DNA of 64,000 nt from Anadara kagoshimensis (Eukaryota > Mollusca > Bivalvia > Arcoida > Arcidae), in the NCBI GenBank assembly GCA_021292105.1, contig CM037862.1, positions 6,366,765 to 6,430,764 of the forward strand, read 5' to 3'. Positions 36,884-48,100 of the stretch are shown one piece after another. A model generated the notes under the pieces. It was not told where the DNA came from and searched no databases. It saw nothing but the letters and a program-made list of their open reading frames with translations. Within the stretch, counting starts at the first letter, position 1. Every line of letters begins with the position of its first letter. Made by a program: the position numbers and the translations under genes.

Positions 36884-39800
36884 ACTCCGATCCCTAGATT
36901 GGATGTCAGTCCAATACATGTACATTTCTACAAGTACCTTTTTATTTATCAGCAAGATGAAACTGATTAATTTGAAACAAAACAGTCGATACAAGGTACC
37001 GGTACAGGAATTTTATTTAGTGTTGATTTTTACACAAGCTGTAGGCTGTAGAGCCGCAATAAGGAATTGTTGAAACCTGCCTGCCTTCCTGGTTTTTGCC
37101 AAACCATAAGAGGAGTGTAACTTTGTTGCAACTTGGCTAATAAGATAAAGGGTTCCCAAAGTCTAATGTTCTACCAGTGTTGGCTTATCACCTAGGTTTG
37201 ATTCCCACTCACTCCAAACAAATCTTATATAGGGCAATAGTATAAAGTTTGTAAGCTTTATCTAGGGCAATGTTTGTTTTGGCACTCCAGTTTCTTCCAC
37301 TGTGCTAAAACTGAAGGCCTTGATAAGAGTGAAACAATTTTGACTGGGGCCTACAAACATTCTACCTCCATAGCTAAACATTCTACCTCCATAGCTGTAA
37401 ATATAAGAATACCTCATAGACTCATCTATCATCAGTCCTTCTTTAACAGAGGTTTCTGTCCATCCAACAAAGTCGTGTTCTTTACACATTTCTTCTATTT
37501 TATTTTGTTCAACCTCTCTGTGGCTTAAATCACACTGGTGAAAATAAAATTCAAGGCAATCAAAAAATAAAATCCTTAATATAATTTCAAACTTACTAAA
37601 ACGATAATATAAAACTGGCTCATAGTCGATATTTCGGCTTTACAGTCTTTATCAAGACAATAAATAATTTAAAATGTATTACATTTTTCTTTTCACTTCC
37701 ATCTCCATTTCAGAATAAATAATGTTTACACATAATATGACAACGCTGCACAGAAAGATATAAAGGCTCGGTTAGGGAAAACCAGGACTGTATTTTCAAT
37801 CCTACGTCCAATTTGGAGTTCCAACTTGTACTCGTTGAAAAACAAAAATTAAGCTGTTTAATAGCAACATCAAATCTGTCTTATTATAGATCAGAGTGCT
37901 GGAGAATCCAAAGTGACTTGAACAAAATTGAAAGTTTTTACAATGGCTGTTTGCGAAAGATCTGTAAAATATTTTGGCCTCAGAAAATATCAAACGTTGA
38001 ACTCCTAAACAAGACCAATTGCAGGAAGATCAGCACTGAAATAAAAGAAAGGAGATTAAAATGGCTAGGCCATGTCTTCAGGATGGAGCAACAACGACAC
38101 CCGAAGGTTGCCTTAAGATGGACTCCGCCTGGCAAGAGAAGACCCGGCAGGCCTAAAACAACATGGAGAAGGACGGTGGCGGCAGAACTACAGGATGGTG
38201 GTATGACATGGGGAGAAGCACAGAAACTGGCCAAAGACAGACCCAAATGGAGGCAGAAAGTTGCAGCCTTATGTCTCATCGCAGACGAAGAGGATTAAGT
38301 AAGTAAGTACACATAATATGATGACGTCAATAAAATAAGATGATGTCATGGACTAAACTATGAGCTAGTTTTATATTATCGTTTTTAAAAAGGATTTTCC
38401 CTTCAAAGAATAATGTTAAGAAAGTTCAAACTTACTGACTGAAAACATGTGATAAATATTTACCTATCATGATGATATTATTTCCATCATGTTTATTTTT
38501 AAAAAGTGATCATCTTGCTGATTTAGTAAAAAAAAATTACAAATTTACAAAATACAAACATTTGATCAAATAGAATCAATCTTGAATTTAAATGACATAG
38601 AAATAGAAAATAATCAAATTAATCTTATTGATCTGCATGAAAACACAACATACTCATAGTCATATATTCATTTTATGAAGCAATTCAACATGGAATACAG
38701 TATTTTCAAGTACTTTACGAGTGCAATATACAGCTTTTCGTATAAGATGATCACAATCAAGCTATCATTTGACATGACCAATACTAAGCTGCCATAATAA
38801 AATTCAAGCCTTTGATTGATTTAGCCAAATTTTGTTGTGACTCATAGACCTTACTTTATTTGCCAGCAGTAAACAGGGGACATTACTCCCATCAGTCAGT
38901 GAACATTTAGAATCCAGGTCTCTCTTCCACTTAACAGCGTCTTCGAATGTAGAAGTCTGAGTCAGATCAAACATTATAATACAAGCATGAGCATCTTTAT
39001 AATAAACTCGAGTCATAGACGTAAATCTTTCTTGTCCTGTATCAAAATATCAGAAAAATACATATGAATGACACCAATGTATTTATTTTATTATCAAATT
39101 GTCTTATTTAAACATTTTCATTGGCTTAAATTTCGTCACATGATTTGTGGTAAATATATTGCATAGTCCCAATTTGGTTGATTCATCAAACAAAAATAAC
39201 ACAAAAGGTTCAACAACCACAGCCATCAAATTATTTCAGAAATACTTGGATCTAGTGGGAAAAAAATTGAATGTATCACCCAAATTTGTAAAATGTCCAG
39301 ACAAGAACTGGACGGAAACATTAGCAGACTTTTACTTAGGGATACAGAATAAAAACAGAGAAATGTACAAAAATATGCAAATCTATGAATATACAAAAAA
39401 AAAAAAACATTTTTTTTGTTTTGAAACTTGGATTTCTAAACTGAGTTCATAATAAGAAGAAAAGAAAATCTCAGATTTCAGAACAATAAACCATCCAATC
39501 TTCTGACCTAAAGACTAAAGTTTATAATTACTGCAGGTAATATGAATCAACTTATCATATACATGGTGTACATTCATAATGACTATATATATATCCATCA
39601 CACATGTCAACAAACCCACCTGCACACCCACTAACCGACTGAGCCACCTACCCACCCACCAGCCAACCAATCATCTGATTTACTAACCTGCTATATCCCA
39701 AAGCTGTAATTTTATTGTCTGTGTGTCTGACCACTTCACAACTTTCAATGCAAAGTCAACTGAAATTATAATAACATTCACAAGTTTTACATACATTTGT

Positions 39801-40774
39801 ACATCCAAACTATGTATGGAGAGAAAATGTACAACATATTTCTACAGGTAATCATGATTCAAATTCACAAAAAAAAAAATGTCAATTATGCAATTTGAAT
39901 TTATGAAATTTAAACATTTAAATGCAGTTTTAGTGTATCATAAATCATAAAAGTTAAAACAAAGTGCCTGCAATGTCGAAATCAATTTATGAATTTTACA
40001 TCAAGTCATCACAAAAACAATGACATCATTTTGCAATGTTGCTATAGTCACATTTTGGTATTTTTGTACTGTATTTTTTAAATCATTATTATTATTAAAG
40101 GGTATGCCTTTATAAAATCTTCAAATTGTTATCATTAAGTCATCAGGAGCTATTTTCCATTAATAATAAAAAAAACAGAATATGGTATACCATTCTTCAT
40201 TATTAATAGAGACAAGTGCCTGTGATTAGGTCACTGCAAACATGGATTGTCTCCCCTGCTCTTCAGATTTTTTTCTGTACTATAAAAACAAATGATCTTT
40301 ATAACAGTCATAAAGCGTAACCAGCTAAGTGATTGGTCTTAGTTTTACAACTGGTTTTATTTCCTTGATTTGAACGTAAATAAATGAATGAATGAAACTG
40401 AGATGTATAGAAAGATTCAAACTAAAATTACAAAACAAAGTTAAAAAAAAAACTTAGAATTATGCCTCCACTCATGAAATATTGGATACACAATTATGTG
40501 CTTGAATCAACTTTACAATGGACTCAAAGACATATGTACCGTAGGCAATTCTGGTACCCTACATCGATTTAATTAAGTTTTAACCATAGTATAAACTACT
40601 TTAGTTATAGTTGCTAATATAGTCTTATAGAACTATATATATACCGGTACACATACCTCCTATGGTCATTTTGTAGTCCCTTCTGTAGGATTCATTGACA
40701 TATCTCTGTACAAATGATGTTTTACCAACAGTAGGGTTTCCAATTATTATCACTTTAAATAAAATTTCAGTCAT
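36574..40774 (-). CDS. RAB29: Rab GTPase, Rab32/38/29 subfamily, RAB29 (RAB7L1)-like, 210 aa, complete
   Basis: Five minus-strand exons join perfectly: 40774-40657, 39759-39688, 39036-38855, 37534-37413 and 36712-36574 (633 nt including TGA). The P-loop GNPTVGKT is at residues 12-19. The switch I threonine is T37 in MTIGVDFALKVV. The switch II entry is WDIAGQERF at 60-68, where IAG instead of TAG marks the Rab32 subfamily. NKCD is at 123-126 and ETSVK at 151-155. The C-terminus is RCGC, giving a CxC double-geranylgeranylation motif. CLLLANKCDL, FTSMTR and GWTETSVKE favour RAB29 over RAB32/38. The family acts on lysosome-related organelles and Golgi/endolysosome membranes; RAB29 recruits LRRK kinases in vertebrates (established knowledge). 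Intron 3 carries a retrotransposon fragment. Upstream of the ATG, a plausible minus-strand acceptor at 40866-40867 suggests a 5' UTR intron. The gene is divergent from CRELD. Confidence 0.95.
37740..38310 (+). mobile_element. 5'-truncated, frameshifted non-LTR retrotransposon 3' end
   Basis: Plus-strand sequence encodes the last part of a LINE-type reverse transcriptase polyprotein. It has a YRSECWR motif, then LKWLGHVFRM and a basic GKRRPGRPK motif followed by TWRRTV, typical of the C-terminus of endonuclease-reverse transcriptases. The open frame 37813-38298 is intact, but the preceding homologous sequence from about 37740 is joined only through two small indels near 37845-37890. No catalytic RT core is present. 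The stop is followed by a short TAAG repeat, a usual LINE 3' end. It lies in RAB29 intron 3, antisense to RAB29, and is a dead fragment. Confidence 0.85.
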
Positions 40775-40917
40775 TTTTGACAATTTTTTTCAAGAAGATT
40801 AAATATAAATTGTTTTTCAATTGGGCAACGTTCACTGCATGTTTTTTACAAATATTCTGCAAAATCTGAAAAAATATACAACAGTATTAAGATTTACTTA
40901 AAATTAATTAAAATATA

Positions 40918-41087
40918 CAGTCAATCCTGCCTATAAAGGCCACTAAAGAGAACATGTAAAAGTAGTCTTTGTGGGCAAGTTGTCCTTATATACAGGTTCA
41001 GATAACCCAAATAAAGTGATAAGTTTCATTGATCATTCAAATCAGGTGGCCCTTATATACAGGTGGCCTTTAAGACAGGGTCGACTA
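40918..41087. mobile_element. MITE of the CAGTCAA family in the putative RAB29 5' UTR intron
   Basis: The left end CAGTCAATCCTGCC follows TA. The right end ACAGGGTCGACTA precedes TA. The interior GGCCACTAAAG and CTTATATACAGG phrases match 28143-28379 in the opposite sense. Confidence 0.6.
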
Positions 41088-41473
41088 TATTTATATGCAT
41101 AGGCTGAAATGTACATGTGGTGGAATAAATTGTGAATAATCACGGGTGAATTATTCTGTAACATGTGCCCAACAGTCGATGAACTGTTATATGATAAAAT
41201 ACAGATAAATGTTGATCATTTTAATTATAACTTGACCATTGGACAAGGACAGAATGCAAAATTCACTTTTACATTTGTTAATTTCATTTATTACCAGTGT
41301 TGACAGACTACTGAGCAATATAAATAATAAATCACGGGGTCTTTTTTCGGTTAACAGCTATTGACAAATCCGATGAGCTCTAAATTATCAAGGATTTTTA
41401 AAATGATTAATCAAAAGAGTTTAGATTTATAAGGTGTTGGTTATACAATAAATAGTTTGATTCAAAATATTAC

Positions 41474-42144
41474 CTTTTTTGGCCAACTTTTTACTAAATA
41501 AGACCTAACTTGAAAGAAAACACTGCTATTTTAAACTGCAAAACCTGTTTGTCATCATGACATTTCCTGTATTTTCATAACAATAAGACACGCGTGTTGT
41601 CTTTGATGTAAAAATTATCACATGTGACGATTGTGTATTGCATATACCGGGGAGACAGTTCCTCACATGACTTGTTGACATGTGATTCCCGGAAGCAAAA
41701 CAATAGAGTAATCTCCCTTGGCGGAAACTCGGCAGATGTTTCGTTTTGGAAAATGATCGCGCACCTGACGATCTGTAAGTTAGTCGACCGATGTCCCCGA
41801 AACGAATTTCGTGGCTCGATCTTATTGGCTGAAATAAGTCTGACATGGCAGTAGGATAAACAACGTTGCACATGGTGTGCTTTCACTTTGAATAAATTTT
41901 TCCAATTCTAGGGGTTAATCTTGAAAAGCACCATCCACAACTTCACACATTGACAAAAAGGGATATCTTAATAATACCGATGAGTAATTTTATTTGAGTT
42001 TATGATATTAGACTTGCAAATCGGTTCGATTCAATGCCGGTATATTAGTTAAATGACAGGGAACGCATTTTTTGCCGGTAGTGTTCTGTGATACCCGTGA
42101 TTCCAGAAGCTGCTAAACCAGTGAACTGAAAACAAACATTGAAA
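41474..42144. promoter_or_regulatory. Shared divergent promoter region of RAB29 and CRELD
   Basis: The two start codons (40774 minus, 42145 plus) point away from each other. The stretch about 41580-42130 is visibly richer in CpG and GC than its surroundings. It contains a CCGGAAG Ets-like motif near 41688, an inverted CCAAT box at 41824-41828 and an exact ER stress element. A candidate minus-strand donor near 41473 would end a RAB29 5' UTR exon reaching into this region. Start sites cannot be fixed from sequence. An in-frame TGA at 42127-42129 marks 5' UTR just before the CRELD ATG. Confidence 0.6.
41810..41828 (-). promoter_or_regulatory. ER stress response element (ERSE), CCAAT-N9-CCACG
   Basis: On the plus strand CGTGG at 41810-41814 is followed by nine bases and ATTGG at 41824-41828. 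Read on the minus strand this is CCAAT, nine bases, CCACG, the exact ERSE consensus bound by NF-Y and ATF6/XBP1. It lies 317 bp upstream of the CRELD ATG. Mammalian CRELD2 is a known ER-stress-inducible gene regulated through such an element, which makes the site credible; function in this animal is inferred. Confidence 0.7.
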
Positions 42145-45100
42145 ATGATAATGCTACGGAATTCTGTGTTTAGTAAGAAGAAAATCTTACAGGTTACATT
42201 TGCATTATTTTGCTTTTTAAACTTTTTGACAGTAAAAATATTTGCATCAAAATGTGATGTCTGCAAAGATATGGTCAGGAGATTTAACGAGGTAAGTGTC
42301 GTTTTACAGTTTTATGGATTTTATTTATTCCATGATCAGATTGTTTGATTATGTGCATATGCATTGTTTTATTTTCAATTTCTTTATTATGATTTATTCT
42401 CTGTCCTTTTTAAATTTTCATCATTCTATATTTTTACAATAATTGTTGCAGTATTTATCTATTATTAACAGATTAAATAATGTTAAATAATAAATGTTTC
42501 CAAGTCAACAGACCATCAGTTGTTTGGAACTGTCAAATATTCACCATCTCTTTATTTTGAGGAAAAAGAACATTAATAACTCTAATTAAACATGCATTTT
42601 TCCAAAATCAAAAAGCTTAAAATCAAAACAATATAATTTTGGCTCATGACATCCTTGAGCTATGCGAAATCAGCAGATGAGTAAACAGATAACAATGATG
42701 TTCAGCAATGATCTGAAGATAATCAATAGAAGTATGAAGCTCAGTTTGTAGTGTGTCAAAAAAAGCCCATGGGTCTTATTTTTGGAGCATGCTGTGACCT
42801 TTAGCAAGTTACTTTATTTCACAATGCTGCTGACATACCTAGGGACTGGTGTGACAGCAAACTCTGCAGTTATAATTATTCAAATTGAAGTACCTTAAGT
42901 CTTTAAAAACTGTCAAGTTGAAATGTATCACATGTATAATTAAATTGGATTCCAACCATTTAATGTAACATTTACAGCCCAGTGATGGTTTTCTTATTGA
43001 CTTTGAAAAATTCATTCTGTTAGTGTATGCTTAAGCAGCTTAAGACAAACCTGTAAAGTTTTGAGTAGAATAGACCACCTGTGGTTGTTACAGATGACAC
43101 TTACAACTACACTAACAAGCAGACTAAGTGAATAAATGTAATGTTAAGTATATTTGATACAGACACATACAGTCAGCTAATTTGTACCTATTTATTAATT
43201 TTTTATTTTTAGGGTTTAGAGACAACCAAAAAATCTAATTTTGGAGGCGGTAACACAAACTGGGAATCTAAAAGTTTAGGAACTTACAAAACCAGGTTAG
43301 TAATATGAACAGTTTTCATAATGTGAATTATGATGTAAAATAATATGAAAAAGTTGATTCAGTTAGCTATCCAGTCAAGATTATTGCATTTATAAGAAAA
43401 CATCACCAGCTATAGGTATTGTCAAAATTTACACCTTTGTTAATGAGCAGTGAAGGTTCTGTGACAATACTGCAATTTTAAGGTCTGTATCCTAGGGCCT
43501 AGTATTAATTTAAAAAATTATAATTTTTTAAATCATTTATCTTTCTAAATACAAATAAAATATTGATTAACATTTGGTACTATCATGAAATCAGGCATTG
43601 TAATGATGTTTTATGCCCCAGTCAAGTTTCTTTCACTTATATCAAAGTGGTCCGACAGGGATGGGAAACTTTCTCAAATTAGGATCTGCTCAAGTGAGTT
43701 TTGAACCTACCGGTATTTGGTTAGCGAGAGGCATTGTGACCTGTAAGTGCATGCTTTAGACCACTTGGTCACAGAGGCCCAGATTAGTTTTGGGGCAATT
43801 TGTATATTGTAGATTATAGAACATAGTGTTGTCACCTAGCTGATGGCATGTCATTTGAGGATCCAATAATCTTCACTAAAATTCCTTGTGTTTTTGGGAG
43901 AGTGTATCATTTAGATCACTTTTTAATACTTGTATGATCTCAAATTTTGCATCATGGAGACTATGGTCTTTTTCATTAAAGTGTACAACTTGTATAAGTT
44001 TCCTAATTCTACAATGTCTCTTATTATATTCAGTGAAACAAGATTAGTGGAGATTATAGATAATCATTTATGTCAAGAAAATAAAGAGGTAGAGTATATA
44101 ATTATTATTTTCTATTTTTTGTAACACCTCCCCTCCAACTCATAGTGGCCAGGCATTATGTGATGCCTTTTGTTTTCATTGACAACAGCATTTATCTGTC
44201 TGTCTATCCATCTTTCCATCCAACAGTGGTTCTCCAATAATAGTTTGAGAACAGCATAAAGGTTTTTTAAACTTTACAGAATAATTGTTTTGTACTATAA
44301 AGAAAAGGCAACATTAAATTTTCAGCATCCTTTAAAAAAGACCTGAGAGATTGGACAAATTACTTTATAATAGAAATAATGTTAATGTTTCTTTTTATTA
44401 TGGAAGTATGAAAGAGTTGGACATTTCACATGCTGAATAATTCGCGTAGCAAATTCTGTTACATATATAATGTCCAATTATTTCATACTTCCATAACAAA
44501 AAGAAAAATTAACTTCATTTCTTATAATTCAATTTATAGATTTTTTTTCAACAAAAAATCAATAATTTAAACAACAATATATATATAAAAAATATCAATG
44601 CTATTGCATATGAATTCAAATGCCTCTTCGCATCATCCATAATAAAATGACGTTACTGAGAGCAAATTCATATGCAAACTTAACAGAAAAATATGACCAA
44701 TCAAAATGCTAGAAACAAAGGAGAATTGAAATACTGTTCAATAGCAGGACACTGTATCATTTAAGTGAGATGCCTTATTTTCTCTGAAGTATGGCTACTA
44801 ATTAGTTTTACCATGTATGAAATACAAGTGGTACAAGAGAGCTTTGTCTACCCCAGCATGTCAGGGTGTCAGCATCAGCTTTCGTTTTCAAAGTATTGAT
44901 GTAAAGTTTTATTGTGATAGACTAAACAAGTTGACACTTAGCTATGCATGTGTCTATGGTCCTTGTAAGTTGTAGTACCGGTACTTGCTTTTTAGGTACA
45001 TGTAATGGTTTGGCTTTGTAGAGTAATAAATGAGTGTCTTCATCAATAGAACTTAAGATATATAACTATTTGATACATAGATATACCTGATGCTAAAGCA

Positions 45101-48100
45101 TTTGCAGGTAGGGGATTCAGTAGTTAGGGCATTTTTCTACTGTCCAACATTATTTACAGAAAGGAATTGGACAGCTGAATTTTACTCTTGATTTGTCTTG
45201 TTTCATTTGCACTTTTGTGTAATTTTACTGTCCAATTGTTTGTTCTTGTGCTGTTCATTATAAAACATTTTAGGAATTAAATTGATTGGAATTATGTATC
45301 CAAGTCTCTTTGCACAAAACAGTTGGATATTCATCTAAAAACTGTCAATGATTAGTTTGGGTTGGGTATGAAAGATTTTCATAGATAAAATGTTCAATAC
45401 ATGAACAATTAATTATATAAATTATTCTCAGACCTTTATTTATGTTTGAGTGATATTAACATTTCCTGATATCAATATTGAATAAGTACTTATTAATCTG
45501 AAAATGTCAATATCACTAAAATACAGGCCACTCCCCAATAATTTGTGTAAATGGAAAAAAATACATAAAAAAACAAGTATATTGTATCATATACATTGTA
45601 CAATTAATATTATAGGACTACTCATGCATGATACAATATAATTATATATATATTATTCTGCTACCTTGGAGATAATACAACAAAGTAAAATGTCAATGAA
45701 AATATAACAGTACAGTAATCAATAATTGAAACATGATGATCGATTGATTGACTGAATCCTCCCTGAGCACGCTGCAAGGATAAAAAAAAAATTTCCACAT
45801 CACCTATAGCTGGTGACATCTTGATATAAGTGAAAATATTCTTGACTGGGGCGTAAAACTCCATTTAATCATTCATTCAATCCTTGTTAACTCAACAATG
45901 AAAAATTTTGATGAAATCCATTACATGATTAAAAATTTTCAAATTTCTATAAAAATGTTATGGGTAAAATTTATAATAATTAAGATGCATATTATTTTGT
46001 TTTTCAAGACAAATAGTTAAGTAAGAATCATCATTTTATACTTAATTGTGGTGATTTATTTAACTCCTATTATTATTTTGACTATGAATTAACATATACC
46101 ATGTAATTACAGCTAGAGGAGGCATTGGAAAAAAGACAGTCAGTCTTCAAACCTCGAGAGTTACCGTTTGTAACACAGGTATAGGGAATATGTCCGTCGT
46201 AACAATCTCTAAAGTTAATGTTGTAAATCTTCAAACATATATAATATTTTATGTGTAACATATAAACATATGTTGTTACCAGTATATTTTGTATATAACT
46301 GAAATACATGTGTAATCTTTCTGATTATGTGTGAATCTAAATTAAATATTCTCTTAAATGTTTGTAAATTTTGTATTGTATATAATAAAGAGATTGAAAT
46401 TAGCTGTACATCACGCTGGTTCCCTCAGGTAATCACGACAAATAAATACTGGTAGATACAACAGAAATATTATGATCATAGGCGCATCTAGGAGAGATTA
46501 AAAGAGATTGAAATTTAGCTGTTCATTGCTCTGGTTCACTCAGCTGATCAATTAAATAGATACAACAGAAATATTTATGATCATAGGGGCATCTAGGTTT
46601 TTTAAAAACAATAAAAAAGTGTTACTAAAGGGCTGTTTTGAGAAGGTCACACACACACACACACATACACGTGCATGCATGTAAACATATAAATGTGTAT
46701 GCATATGTGCATGGAACAGCTTTCAAAAGTTGATTACTGCAATACTGTATAATGAATGTGTATATTTATGCTTTAGCTAACAGCATCTAGTCCAACAGTA
46801 TTTTACTTATATTTCAATTGGACTAGTTCCCAGAATAATTGTAATTTATATTGCATTTAGCAAATTTTCAAGAATAAAATTTGTTATTTTAAGATTTTTT
46901 GATGATATACAGTCAAACAGCATTTTCAGAGTTGAAACTTTCTGGGAATGCTTCTCAACTTAGACGATAAATATGTCTTTAACATAGCTTTACCAGAAGC
47001 AACTAATTATTGCAAACAAAAGTGCATAAATAACATTTACAGCACCAAAGATGTCATGTGATTGTTCATTGGAAACATTTCCTGACTATAAATACAGTGA
47101 GTGCTGCAGTACATTTAAGTTGGATGGCTAATTTGTTTATACGGTACTAAATGGTGCTACCCACACATTTCCCAGTTGGGCAATAATTTATTGTTAGTGT
47201 CTGGTCTATATAATTATATTGTTTTTGATTGCTTTAGACTTTGGTAAAGTATGCTACATTGGTGTCAAATGTATAGATGCACACAATCATATATTACAAT
47301 GTACTTAAAACTAATGCTTTATAGATGTGGTAACATTATAAAATTACAGAAAAAGGAGAAAGATGTTGAACCCACCCCCCGCCTCCCATAACTACACTGC
47401 GGCAGCTCAGTTGGTAGAGTGCTTGCTCCTTAAGTAGGATGTGATTCCATTCATCTTTGTTAACTTTTGTATTATTATAATAATGAATTCTTGTTGATAA
47501 ATCATAATTTTAAAAATCTTAAAATAATGAAATTTCCCAGTATCTAACAGTTTATAGAGTTGATATACCTGTTATATTTACCTGTTCATTCAATTCAGTT
47601 TTACACAGGTAGAGCTAATGAGATCAGTAAAATAATACCTGTAGATATTTACCTGGAAAAATTAATCTGCCTCTGTCTCTGGGATATATACTAGGATTGA
47701 TGTTGAATCATATTTCAAGCAGATAATTATTTAGATTTTAATTTGTTTTAGGATAAGTATTTCAGTTAATGGCTTTTTGGTTTGTTTTCAAATCTCTCTT
47801 TAATGACATTTAATTTAATTTAATATGATAACCCAAAGAGAAAATCTGAAACTGAAAATCATATATATATATTGGAATTTCTGATTTTTGGGTTTCTGTT
47901 GTTAAGTGATTTCCACCACTGTTAAATGAGGTTCCTGTTGTTAAGTGATTTCCACCACTGTTAAATGAGGTTCCTGTTGTTAAGTGATTTCCACCACTGT
48001 TAAATGAGGTTTCTGTTGTTAAGTGATTTCCACCACTGTTAAATGGGTTCTTGTTGTTAAGTGATTTCCACCACTTTTAAATGAGGTTCTTGTTGTTAAG

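Noticed and set aside
41526-41886. Antisense open frames of 100-115 codons in the RAB29-CRELD promoter
   Set aside because: No recognisable motif; the region is GC-richer, which lengthens chance frames, and it contains promoter motifs.
42139-42144. Upstream TTG as start of the CRELD signal peptide frame
   Set aside because: The frame is open from here, but the codon at 42139 is TTG. The first ATG is at 42145, and an in-frame TGA lies just upstream, so ATG 42145 (or 42151) is preferred.
47395-47455. tRNA gene
   Set aside because: Good A-box-like sequence but the anticodon stem and T-arm do not fold; treated as SINE head.
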